A DNA stretch of 9,291 bases. Source: Actinomycetota bacterium (GTDB lineage: Bacteria; Actinomycetota; Geothermincolia; Fen-727; Anoxymicrobiaceae). The notes under the pieces are model-generated. The model made no database searches. It was not told where the DNA came from and saw nothing but the letters and a program-made list of their open reading frames with translations. Shown one piece after another: positions 1 through 6,836 of this stretch (position 1 is its first letter; the number at the start of each line of letters is the position of its first letter). The translations under genes were made by a program, and so were the position numbers. The stretch spans positions 10,558 to 19,848 of the forward strand of contig PMDX01000120.1 of the NCBI GenBank assembly GCA_003154635.1, given 5' to 3'.

Positions 1-1833
1 CGGGAAGAGCAGGGTGTTAAGCACCTTGTGGACGTAGGGCATTATCTTCTCGTTGTGGAACTTGCCCATCGGTCCCATGCTGATGAACGTCGGGAACAGC
101 AGCGGGATCATGTTGGCGGTCGCGCCTTCCTCGTGCGGCTTGAGTATGCGCTCGGGAAGCCTGTCGTCCTCGCGCGTCATCCCGCAGAGGTTGCCAATGG
201 CACGCTTTATGTACCAGATTCGGTGGCCGACGTCCACGAGCTCCTGCTTTGTGTAGCCCATCCCCGTGATATGGTTGATCGCGGTCACCAGCTCGTCCAT
301 CTCGCCGATGACCCCCCATGCATACGAGCAGATCACGGCGGAGTTGGAGATGACACCCTTGACCTGGGAACCGACCGTCACCTCAGCTTTGCCCTTGACC
401 TTGTACGGCCAGGAACGCTTGATTCCGATATCGCTGTGGTTCTGAACGCCCATGTCGGTGTAAAGGTTTGTGTCCGCACAGTGGCACGCGCCCCTGATGC
501 TCGTCGCATAGGTGAGCGCCATGCCCCAGAGAGCGCGCGGATCGTGCATCGGGCACTCGAGCCCCTTCACGTGGATGGCGAACTCCTTGCCCCCGAACTT
601 TTCGCTCATCACCTTGGAGCCCTCTGCGAGCTCGTTGCCGAAACCCTCACGATGGGCTATCTGGTCCAGCAGCTGCAACTGCGTCCTGGGTTGACCCCAG
701 CCAAGCTTGATCCCACCTGTGTCCTTATCGGTGATGAGACCTTTCTCGTAAGCCTCCGTGGCATACGCGATGGTGCTGCCCGAGGAGATGACATCCATGC
801 CGTACCGGTTGCACATCTCGTTTGCCTTGTTGTTGGCTTCCGCGTCGTTGATTAAGTTGAGGCAGCCAAGCGCTACTACACCCTCGTACTCGGCACCGGG
901 GCCTTCCTTGGCAGCGAAGGGGCCCGAATCTACTGCCGTGATGCGCTTGCAGCCCACCGCGCATCCGTAACAGGACTTGCCTTTGGTGAGAATGGTTTCG
1001 GCAATAGTGGTGCCGCCCAGCTTCTCCGGGCCGTCCGGCCAGTAGGCAACGGTCCAGTTCCTGGTGGGAACGTCGCCCATAGCCATGCCGTATTCCATGT
1101 GCACGTTGGTCCCAAACGCCCGGAGCCCATCGGCAACGAGGTCGAACTTCACCTTTTCGGCGGCTTCTTTCCTGTCCTGCTTGAACGCCTCTGGGTCAGC
1201 GATCTCCATCTTCTTCTTGCCGCGGCAAACGACCGCCTTGAGCTTCTTGGAGCCCATCACGGCGCCCATGCCACAACGTCCGGCGGTGGAGCCCTTGTCG
1301 TTCATCACGTTGGCGTACTTCACGAGGTTCTCGCCGGCGGGCCCTATGCACATTACCTGTGCCCTCTTGTCGCCGATATCATCCAGGAGCTTGTCCTCAG
1401 TCTCGTAAGTGTCTTTGCCCCAGTAATCCGAGGCATCGCGTATCTCGACTTCTTTATCGGTCACGAAGAGGTAGACCGGCTTGTCGGAGGCGCCGGTGAT
1501 TATCATGCCGTCATACCCAGTGCCCCTTAGCTGCGGAGCGAAATGACCGCCCATGCACGCCTCGCCCCATATGCCGGTCAGGGGTGAGCGTGCGCATATC
1601 TCAAGGCGCGATGTCCCTATCAGACCCGACCCGCTCACGGGTCCAAGGATTATCATTAGTGGGTTATCAGGTCCGAGCGGGTCTACTTTCCAGCCTTCGC
1701 GGTCGAAGAACCATTTCGCGGCAAGGCCGCTGCCCCCGAGGAAGTCTCTATAGGTCTTCTCCGGAAGCTCTTCGACGCCCGTGGTTCCGGTTGACAGGTC
1801 AACGGTCAGGATCCTGCCCCAGTTTCCTTTCAC
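1..1833 (-). CDS. aor: Aldehyde ferredoxin oxidoreductase (tungstopterin enzyme), 3' end cut off
   Basis: Members of this family interconvert aldehydes and carboxylic acids with ferredoxin as electron partner, in the cytoplasm, using a tungsten bis-pterin and one [4Fe-4S] cluster. The first 611 residues are present and the frame is still open at base 1. The N-terminal domain carries GPVSGSG (64-70), SPLTG (83-87), GG at 95-96 and the GYD turn at 106-108. The pterin region has GPAGEN (164-169) and GAVMGSKKLKA (190-200). Cluster ligands are C288, C291 and C295 (CYGCAVGC), with C502 (AVICSY) as the probable fourth. GAEYEG (313-318) and H451 in RGACH match the acid and histidine near tungsten in the Pyrococcus enzyme. 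The DDRLPER motif (556-562) marks the C-terminal part. The start is GTG at 1831-1833, with GGAGG at 1845-1849. It follows etfB by 49 nt, so it is probably co-transcribed. The substrate is unknown; characterised relatives range from broad aldehyde oxidation to BamB-like aromatic reduction. Confidence 0.93.
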   Translation of the reverse strand, partial: MKGNWGRILTVDLSTGTTGVEELPEKTYRDFLGGSGLAAKWFFDREGWKVDPLGPDNPLMIILGPVSGSGLIGTSRLEICARSPLTGIWGEACMGGHFAPQLRGTGYDGMIITGASDKPVYLFVTDKEVEIRDASDYWGKDTYETEDKLLDDIGDKRAQVMCIGPAGENLVKYANVMNDKGSTAGRCGMGAVMGSKKLKAVVCRGKKKMEIADPEAFKQDRKEAAEKVKFDLVADGLRAFGTNVHMEYGMAMGDVPTRNWTVAYWPDGPEKLGGTTIAETILTKGKSCYGCAVGCKRITAVDSGPFAAKEGPGAEYEGVVALGCLNLINDAEANNKANEMCNRYGMDVISSGSTIAYATEAYEKGLITDKDTGGIKLGWGQPRTQLQLLDQIAHREGFGNELAEGSKVMSEKFGGKEFAIHVKGLECPMHDPRALWGMALTYATSIRGACHCADTNLYTDMGVQNHSDIGIKRSWPYKVKGKAEVTVGSQVKGVISNSAVICSYAWGVIGEMDELVTAINHITGMGYTKQELVDVGHRIWYIKRAIGNLCGMTREDDRLPERILKPHEEGATANMIPLLFPTFISMGPMGKFHNEKIMPYVHKVLNTLLFP

Positions 1834-1882
1834 AGTCGGTCCCCCCTCCGTATAGTGCAGCTAACGCTATTCTATTCTATCC

Positions 1883-2704
1883 TCAATGGACAAAACCGGT
1901 AAGCTTCTTGTCCTCCACGAGCTTCGCGGCAAGCGCCGCGCCGGCAAGTTCCGGCTCATCCGCCTCGACCATCTGACAGCGCCTTTCCCGGTCCGGGAGC
2001 TCGAGCGAGACCAGGTCGACGCTCTTCTCCGAGCCCAGGTCGACGCCCAGGTCCGCCAGTGACACCGTGGTCTGTGGCAGGCCTTTGGCGCCCTTGATGG
2101 CCACAAGGCTCGGATACCTGAGTTCTCCGACCTCGTGGCTGACTGTGAGGAGCACCGGCAGCCCGGCCTCCATGACCTCATAGCCGTCGGGGAGAACCCG
2201 CTCAACCCTGATTGCCCCATCGGAGAGTTCGGCCTTGCGGACCAGCGAGAGCACCGGGATGCCAAGCATGCATCCCAGCAGGTGCCCCACCTGGCCGGCA
2301 TTCGTATCGGCCGCCTGGATTCCAGTGAGGACCAGGTCATACTTTTCTACATTATCCCTTATAGCTGATGCAAGTACGAGAGCGGTTTGACGGCTGTCAA
2401 CCTTGTCGCGGGTGAGCACCTCATCGTCTACGACGAGCATCTTGTCGGCCCCAACCGCGAGCGCCTTTAACAGCACGGCCTTCGAGAGGCCGCGGCCGGC
2501 CGAGACTATCGTCACCTCGGCTCCGTGCAGCTCCTTGAGCGCGATGGCAAGCTCGAGAGCGTTCTCGTCGAACGGGGAAAGAACAGGTGGGACCCCGGAA
2601 CACGTGACCCTCATCTCGGAGGAATCGAGGGTGAACGACGAGGGAGGGCTCTCGGGGTCCGGCACCTGCTTCACACAAACAACTATCTGTAGCGGCTCGC
2701 TCAT
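1883..2704 (-). CDS. etfB: Electron transfer flavoprotein subunit beta
   Basis: This is the small ETF subunit, which with EtfA shuttles electrons between flavin dehydrogenases and a quinone or ferredoxin/NAD partner. At 273 residues it has the usual family length. The start is typical (VCVKQVPD, 9-16), followed by FDENALELA (45-53) and the GAD turn (85-87). The nucleotide loop reads TGIQAADTNAGQVG (127-140). A near match to the ETF-beta signature spans about 165-187 (R169, D173, G174, E176, P183, then LLT), with M178 where the pattern wants I, L or V. The ATG overlaps the etfA stop by four bases (ATGA), which implies translational coupling and equal expression. The 127-140 loop holds AMP in ordinary ETFs and lies by the second FAD in bifurcating ones. 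The sequence here matches neither typical form cleanly, so the ETF class stays open. Confidence 0.95.
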   Translation of the reverse strand: MSEPLQIVVCVKQVPDPESPPSSFTLDSSEMRVTCSGVPPVLSPFDENALELAIALKELHGAEVTIVSAGRGLSKAVLLKALAVGADKMLVVDDEVLTRDKVDSRQTALVLASAIRDNVEKYDLVLTGIQAADTNAGQVGHLLGCMLGIPVLSLVRKAELSDGAIRVERVLPDGYEVMEAGLPVLLTVSHEVGELRYPSLVAIKGAKGLPQTTVSLADLGVDLGSEKSVDLVSLELPDRERRCQMVEADEPELAGAALAAKLVEDKKLTGFVH

Positions 2705-3705
2705 TGCTGCTCCCCCCCCTTCAGCAGCCCGGCGAGTTTTTCGGTGAACGCGGGGAGCACGCTCCTCCAGTCACCGACCACGCCATAATCGGATACTTTG
2801 AATATGTAGGCGTCGGGGTCGTTGTTGATGGCGACCACCGTGCGCGAATCGGCCATTCCCGACAAATGCTGGCTCGAACCTGATATCGCAACCGCGACGC
2901 ACAGCTCGGGCGAGATTATCTTGCCGGTGATACCGACCTGGGATGTTGAAGGAACCCAGCCGGAGTCTACCGGTGGTCGCGAGGCTCCAACGGCGCCGCC
3001 GAGCACGCCGGCAAGCTTCGAGAGCTCGCTGAAACCTTCGGGGCCACCTATGCCGCGACCGCCGGAGACAACCGCGGGTGCTTCCTCGAGCCCTATCTCC
3101 TCTCCGGTCTCCTTGATCCTTTCTGTCACCTGGGCACTTGCAGCGGAGGGCACTTCCGCGCCGAGTGCTTCGACTATGCCGGCTGGATGCGCTCCGGGAG
3201 CCGGCGCGTCGCCGACCCCGGACCTCACCGTTATGACGAGAGGAGCAACGGTTGCGGAGTAACCGGCAATGACGTTTCCACCGTAGATGGGCTTCGAGCA
3301 TTTTAAAGCGCTACCATCCACCGAGATGCCGACGCAGTCGGTGACGACGCCCCCGCCGATCTCGTAACTGAGGCGAGGAGCAAGGTCCTGCCCCATCGTC
3401 GAGTGCGCGACGAGCACAACGCGCGGGCCCTCACTCTTGCACAAAGACTTGATCAGCGGTAAGTGAATGCCGGGGTTGTACACGGACAGCTTTTCATCCT
3501 CGGCCAGAAACACCCTGGCCGGGCCGCACGCCGCGAGTTCTTCGGCCGCGTTACGAACACCGGAGCCCAGGAGCGCCGCGCTCACTTCCGCGCCGAGCGA
3601 TGCGGCCAGCCCGTGGGCCAGGCCGCACAGTGCTCGCGTGGACGATGCGAGCTTTCCGCTGTCGTCAACTTCCCCGAGGATCAGGATCCCCGATTCGTTT
3701 GCCAA
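2701..3705 (-). CDS. etfA: Electron transfer flavoprotein subunit alpha
   Basis: This is the large ETF subunit, which holds the electron-carrying FAD. The 334 residues contain an N-terminal alpha/beta domain (about 1-190) and a C-terminal FAD domain. In the FAD domain SGGRGIGG (214-221), RPPVDSGWVP (243-252), QVGITGK (256-262) and the signature ISGSSQHLSGM (274-284) followed by VAINNDPDA are clear. There is no extra ferredoxin domain at the N terminus, unlike the LctC subunit of Acetobacterium. The usual QVGQTGK is changed to QVGITGK, so the glutamine beside the flavin is isoleucine. The start is TTG at 3703-3705, chosen because GGAGG lies at 3713-3717 with 7-nt spacing; the nearby ATG at 3708-3710 is out of frame. 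It lies 96 nt after the small ORF and overlaps etfB. Assignment is secure, but the partner dehydrogenase is inferred from neighbours. Confidence 0.95.
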   Translation of the reverse strand: MANESGILILGEVDDSGKLASSTRALCGLAHGLAASLGAEVSAALLGSGVRNAAEELAACGPARVFLAEDEKLSVYNPGIHLPLIKSLCKSEGPRVVLVAHSTMGQDLAPRLSYEIGGGVVTDCVGISVDGSALKCSKPIYGGNVIAGYSATVAPLVITVRSGVGDAPAPGAHPAGIVEALGAEVPSAASAQVTERIKETGEEIGLEEAPAVVSGGRGIGGPEGFSELSKLAGVLGGAVGASRPPVDSGWVPSTSQVGITGKIISPELCVAVAISGSSQHLSGMADSRTVVAINNDPDAYIFKVSDYGVVGDWRSVLPAFTEKLAGLLKGGEQQ

Positions 3706-3772
3706 AACATTTCCTCCATTCGATCGCAGCCGCCCTCATCGGCTTGGTTCGTGCGTGCATCATGGAACCTCC

Positions 3773-3797
3773 AGACCCGCGACGCGCGCTTCGGTCC
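3773..3797 (-). other. Possible RNA hairpin between the small ORF and etfA
   Basis: In the transcript a GGACC / GGUCU pair (one G-U) encloses CGCG-CGU-CGCG, with four unpaired bases (GAAG) on one side. It begins four bases after the small ORF's stop codon. No run of T follows it, so it does not look like an intrinsic terminator. It could be an mRNA processing or stability element ahead of etfA, or chance in GC-rich DNA. Confidence 0.28.
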
Positions 3798-3801
3798 ATT
3801 T

Positions 3802-3888
3802 TCACACATTCCCGTGCTTTGTCCCGAACTCGGTCTCGAGCATCTTGCCCATGGCATTCCTCATCATATCTTTCTTGCGGTCAGCCAT
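3802..3888 (-). CDS. Possible 28-residue small protein, hypothetical
   Basis: This short ORF starts at ATG 3886-3888 and ends in TGA at 3802-3804. It sits in the operon between FAD2 and etfA. AGGAG at 3897-3901 lies exactly 8 nt upstream, as good as any site in the window, and it overlaps the FAD2 stop codon, which would couple the two. The peptide is rich in methionine (six) and lysine, begins MADRKKDMM and has no transmembrane segment or cysteine. The first 20 residues could form a basic amphipathic helix. Without it the interval from FAD2 to etfA would be 194 nt, much larger than other gaps in the operon. I recognise no family. It may be a real small subunit, a leader that affects etfA translation, or a remnant. 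Length alone gives no statistical support. Confidence 0.45.
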   Translation of the reverse strand: MADRKKDMMRNAMGKMLETEFGTKHGNV

Positions 3889-3899
3889 GTACTGGACTC

Positions 3900-5543
3900 C
3901 TACTCGGGCGGCCCCAACTCGGTCCAGGTCCGCTCCTTGACGAGACGCTCCAGCTTCGCGACCCTCTCGGGTGCTATCTCGCTGAAATCGAACTCCGTCT
4001 CGTCGGTGTATAGACCCTTGTCCGAACCCTGGTCCGGGTCAAACGCCTCGGAGAACTTCTTCTGCCAGTAGTTGTAATTGCTCGTCAGAGGGCTCAATAT
4101 CTTGCGCGCGGGTGGCAGCGTCCCAAAGCCCGCTTCCATGCACAACTCTACGGCGCCTATGATGAAGTCCATGGTGATGTTATTGCTACCTTCGAGGTAT
4201 CTCGGGTTCCTGTGATCGTACGGGTACACGACTTCGCAGTGCGCGAACATGTTGCTCTCGTACGGCACGAAGTACGGGTTGTCTCCCATGTCGTCGATGA
4301 TCTGCCCCTTACTGGCGTAACCCCTCTTGATGTCGGCAATCGCCTCTCCCCACGTTACCTGCGAGTCCAGGCTGTCGTTCCGGCCGAGCGCAGTTGAGAA
4401 GGAGCCGCCGATGCGGAAGACCAGCGCCGGCAGAGTGGCCCGTATGAAGTTCATCATGAAGTTCGACTTGAGGGGAGGGATGTTCTTCTGGTCCAGTATG
4501 AAACCGTCGTGCTCGTCCACGATGGCCTCGAGCACTCTCTCCTGGTGTGCGAGATCCTCTTTCGACGTACCGGCAAGCAGCATGAGGAAGAGATGACCCA
4601 TCGTCTTACCAAGCATGCGAGAGAGGTTCTTTGTGTCCTTCAGTTTCTTGAACAGGTGTGGCGCCAGGACCATCATAAACGCTGGTGTGGCGACCTTGAG
4701 GGAGTTGTATCCTATCTCGGCCTCGCCGATGTCGTAGTACGCGTCGGCAAGCTTGTCGGCATTTGGGAAGAAGCACATGTAGAGCCCGATGTTCTCCGGG
4801 ATCTCCGACGTCAGGTCGACTACCGTGCCGGAGCTCTTGACCTGGGGGGGACCTGGCCAGTTGAAGAGCTTCAGCGCGACCTTCGTGAACACACCCATGC
4901 CGCCCAGCGCCCCTGTGTATCCGCGCATGGTGCCTCGGAGTGATGGCCCCGGACCGTCCCCGCTGAACCAACCCTTGTCAGAGCCAGGGCTTCCAAGCCT
5001 CAGGACCTCGCCTGTGGGCTGGACCCACTCCAGTCCGAGCACGTTCCGCGCGCTGTAGCTCATGTAGATGCCGTCATGACCGACTCCGTACATGGAGGTA
5101 GCGCTTGCGAGTGGAGAGGTGTTCGGCCCGGCGCCTATGATGTGCGTGTTGAGCCCTACCTTCATGGCCTCGGCCTGGAGTTGGGCACCACACACGTACG
5201 GCTCGACTATGGCGAACTGGTTCTTCTCGTCTATCTCTACGATCTGGTTCATTCGCCGCAGGTCTATCTGCACGACATTGTCGGTTGTCGGCCCGCACCA
5301 CATGCCCCATCCCGTCGAGAAAGCCTTGTGCTTGAGTCCGTGCCTGTTGCAGGCCTTTATGACCTCCGACACCTCCTCCGTGGTGGAGGGCAGGGCTACG
5401 GCTACGGGGCTCGGGCACCACGGCATCGATTCGTGGTTCTCGAACGGCTGGAAAGCATAGGAGTCGAGCACTACGGGAAGCCGCGAGACGTTGTCCGGCC
5501 CTACTGCTGCTTCGAGCTCTTTGTATGCTTCGTCGCTGATCAC
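3900..5543 (-). CDS. FAD-binding oxidoreductase, GlcD/vanillyl-alcohol oxidase fold (FAD2)
   Basis: This is a flavoprotein dehydrogenase of the FAD_binding_4 (PCMH) superfamily, which oxidises alcohols or 2-hydroxy acids and passes electrons to a protein partner. Of about 547 residues, the N-terminal part binds FAD. The pyrophosphate loop is around 74-85 (TGWGMWCGP), followed by a DLRRMN strand (94-99) and VEPYV (113-117). The second FAD segment is LRGTMRGYTGALGGMGV (202-218), which corresponds to the GSeGtLGI element of the family. The C-terminal part ends with an EAFDPD motif resembling the family's closing xxxDPxxxxNPGK region, but it lacks NPGK. I chose the GTG at 5541-5543 over the in-frame GTG at 5550-5552, because the latter lies inside the Shine-Dalgarno sequence. 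It begins 12 nt after the Fe-S gene. Substrate specificity cannot be read; its length is close to p-cresol methylhydroxylase and vanillyl-alcohol oxidase as well as GlcD. Confidence 0.86.
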   Translation of the reverse strand: MISDEAYKELEAAVGPDNVSRLPVVLDSYAFQPFENHESMPWCPSPVAVALPSTTEEVSEVIKACNRHGLKHKAFSTGWGMWCGPTTDNVVQIDLRRMNQIVEIDEKNQFAIVEPYVCGAQLQAEAMKVGLNTHIIGAGPNTSPLASATSMYGVGHDGIYMSYSARNVLGLEWVQPTGEVLRLGSPGSDKGWFSGDGPGPSLRGTMRGYTGALGGMGVFTKVALKLFNWPGPPQVKSSGTVVDLTSEIPENIGLYMCFFPNADKLADAYYDIGEAEIGYNSLKVATPAFMMVLAPHLFKKLKDTKNLSRMLGKTMGHLFLMLLAGTSKEDLAHQERVLEAIVDEHDGFILDQKNIPPLKSNFMMNFIRATLPALVFRIGGSFSTALGRNDSLDSQVTWGEAIADIKRGYASKGQIIDDMGDNPYFVPYESNMFAHCEVVYPYDHRNPRYLEGSNNITMDFIIGAVELCMEAGFGTLPPARKILSPLTSNYNYWQKKFSEAFDPDQGSDKGLYTDETEFDFSEIAPERVAKLERLVKERTWTELGPPE

Positions 5544-5547
5544 GCGA

Positions 5548-5558
5548 ATCACCCCTTA
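5548..5558 (-). promoter_or_regulatory. Ribosome binding site that decides the FAD2 start
   Basis: The transcript reads TAAGGGGTGAT, one base short of the full anti-16S consensus TAAGGAGGTGAT. The upstream candidate GTG (5550-5552) is part of this site, while the GTG at 5541-5543 lies 8 nt from the GGGG core. The site also contains the TAA stop of the Fe-S gene. Confidence 0.7.
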
Positions 5559-6836
5559 AACCGCCGCCGGCTGCGCGATGCCGGCGGACATGAGTGCCAG
5601 GTCGGTCAGGTCGTAGACGGCGATGCATGCGGACGTTTCCTCCACTGCGTCCTTGAAGACCCTCAGGCACCAGGGACAGGAGGTGACCAGCGCCTCGGCA
5701 CCTGTCGCAAGCGCTTCCGCTATGCGCTCGGCAGTCGTGGAAGCGGAGAAATCCTCGAAAGCCTCGAGAACACCACCACCAGCGCCGCAGCACCAGGCGT
5801 ACTCGCGTATGCGCTCCATCTCGGTGAGCTCGAGGCCGGGTATTTCATCAATCACGTTACGTGGCGCGTCGTAGACGCCTTTGCGCCCCGAGCGTTTGAG
5901 GTTCATCGGGCGGTCAAGCTTGTCGCCTTTCCAGACACCGGCGAAAGGCTCACCTTTCCTGCCGAGGTGACAGGGGTCGTGATACGTAACGGAAAGCGGG
6001 AGCTTCCGCCTGAACCGGAGCTTGCCGGAGTCCAGGAGCTTCTCGGTTACCTGGGATACGTGCAGGATCTCCACGGGGAGCTCCTTGCCCATCTTCGGAT
6101 AGACATACTGGAAGTGGGAGTAGCAGTCGGCGCACGCGGTGACGAGGGTCTTAGCCCCGGAGGATTTGACAAGGCTCAAGACGTCGTCGGCGTAGTTGGC
6201 CGCCTCCCCGCGGTAGCCCAGCTCGTAAGCCCTTCCACCACAGCAGGACTCTTCTTTGCCGGCTATGCCGACGCCCATTCCGGCCGATCGCATTAGCTGC
6301 ACGTGGCCCCTCGCGGTTTGCCTTGCGTCCCGGTCATACGAGTAGCGGCATCCCGCGTGGAAGAGGACGTCGCACGTCTCGGCGTTCACATCCTTGACGT
6401 CAAGTCCCTCGGCCCAATCGCCTCGCTGGGCTTTCGGCTCACCCAGCGTGTTGCCCTCGCGCTTGAGGGCGTCGATCATGGCCATGTGCTCGATGAGGAG
6501 CTCTCCCTGCTCCACGCAGTAGGCGCGCAGCTCGAGCAACACCTCGCTTATGTCGATATCGTCCCTGTAAGTCTTGCAGGCGCTGTCGCAGGCGCCGCAG
6601 AGCTGACACTTGTAGATTATCTCGGCGACGGTCTCGTCGAGCTCGACCCTTCCCTCGAGGAGTGATAACCCGATGACCATGCGGCCTGAGCCCGAGTACG
6701 TATGGAAGTTGTGACGGTAGATGGAGGGGCAATTCTTGGAGAACCTCCAGCTCTTTATCTGGTTGTAAGGCACCCACTTGCACGATGAGCACCGGGAGCA
6801 GCCTTCGATGTCCCGCCTGTAATCTTCCAGGGCCAT
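5556..6836 (-). CDS. Fe-S oxidoreductase with two CCG domains (GlcF/HdrD-like)
   Basis: This is an electron-transfer subunit of 426 residues. The N terminus carries two cysteine groups: C13, C16, C19 with a distant C36 followed by proline, and a regular CxxCxxCxxxC at C77, C80, C83 and C87. The rest holds two CCG domains: C163 ... C198-C199 ... C235xxC238, and C289 ... C349-C350 ... C387xxC390. The first fits the CX31-39-CC-X35-36-CxxC pattern known to bind the noncubane [4Fe-4S] pair in HdrB. The second has 59 residues before its CC. The same layout occurs in GlcF, GlpC and HdrD, which take electrons from a flavin dehydrogenase. No transmembrane helix is evident, so it is probably soluble or bound through partners. 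The ATG directly follows the FAD1 stop, and GGAGG (6845-6849) lies within the FAD1 end. It sits between the two FAD genes, which suggests one complex. Confidence 0.91.
   Translation of the reverse strand: MALEDYRRDIEGCSRCSSCKWVPYNQIKSWRFSKNCPSIYRHNFHTYSGSGRMVIGLSLLEGRVELDETVAEIIYKCQLCGACDSACKTYRDDIDISEVLLELRAYCVEQGELLIEHMAMIDALKREGNTLGEPKAQRGDWAEGLDVKDVNAETCDVLFHAGCRYSYDRDARQTARGHVQLMRSAGMGVGIAGKEESCCGGRAYELGYRGEAANYADDVLSLVKSSGAKTLVTACADCYSHFQYVYPKMGKELPVEILHVSQVTEKLLDSGKLRFRRKLPLSVTYHDPCHLGRKGEPFAGVWKGDKLDRPMNLKRSGRKGVYDAPRNVIDEIPGLELTEMERIREYAWCCGAGGGVLEAFEDFSASTTAERIAEALATGAEALVTSCPWCLRVFKDAVEETSACIAVYDLTDLALMSAGIAQPAAV

Noticed and set aside
28..855. 275-codon plus-strand open frame
   Set aside because: It is antisense to the AOR coding sequence, whose frame carries family motifs throughout; the plus-strand protein has none.
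2011..2046. Direct repeat CCAGGTCGACGC, two copies 12 bases apart
   Set aside because: It falls within etfB and encodes a VDLG/VDL pair of amino acids in a normal region; there is no sign of a mobile or recombination element.
3763..3804. Selenocysteine readthrough of the small ORF's TGA, with the hairpin as a SECIS
   Set aside because: A stem does begin just after the TGA, but readthrough would add only 13 residues with no redox motif, and the three-base loop is unlike known bacterial SECIS elements.
5076..6296. 406-codon open frame on the plus strand
   Set aside because: It lies opposite FAD2 and the Fe-S gene, shows no domain or motif, and spans two real genes across their junction. It is a by-product of GC-rich codon use on the other strand.
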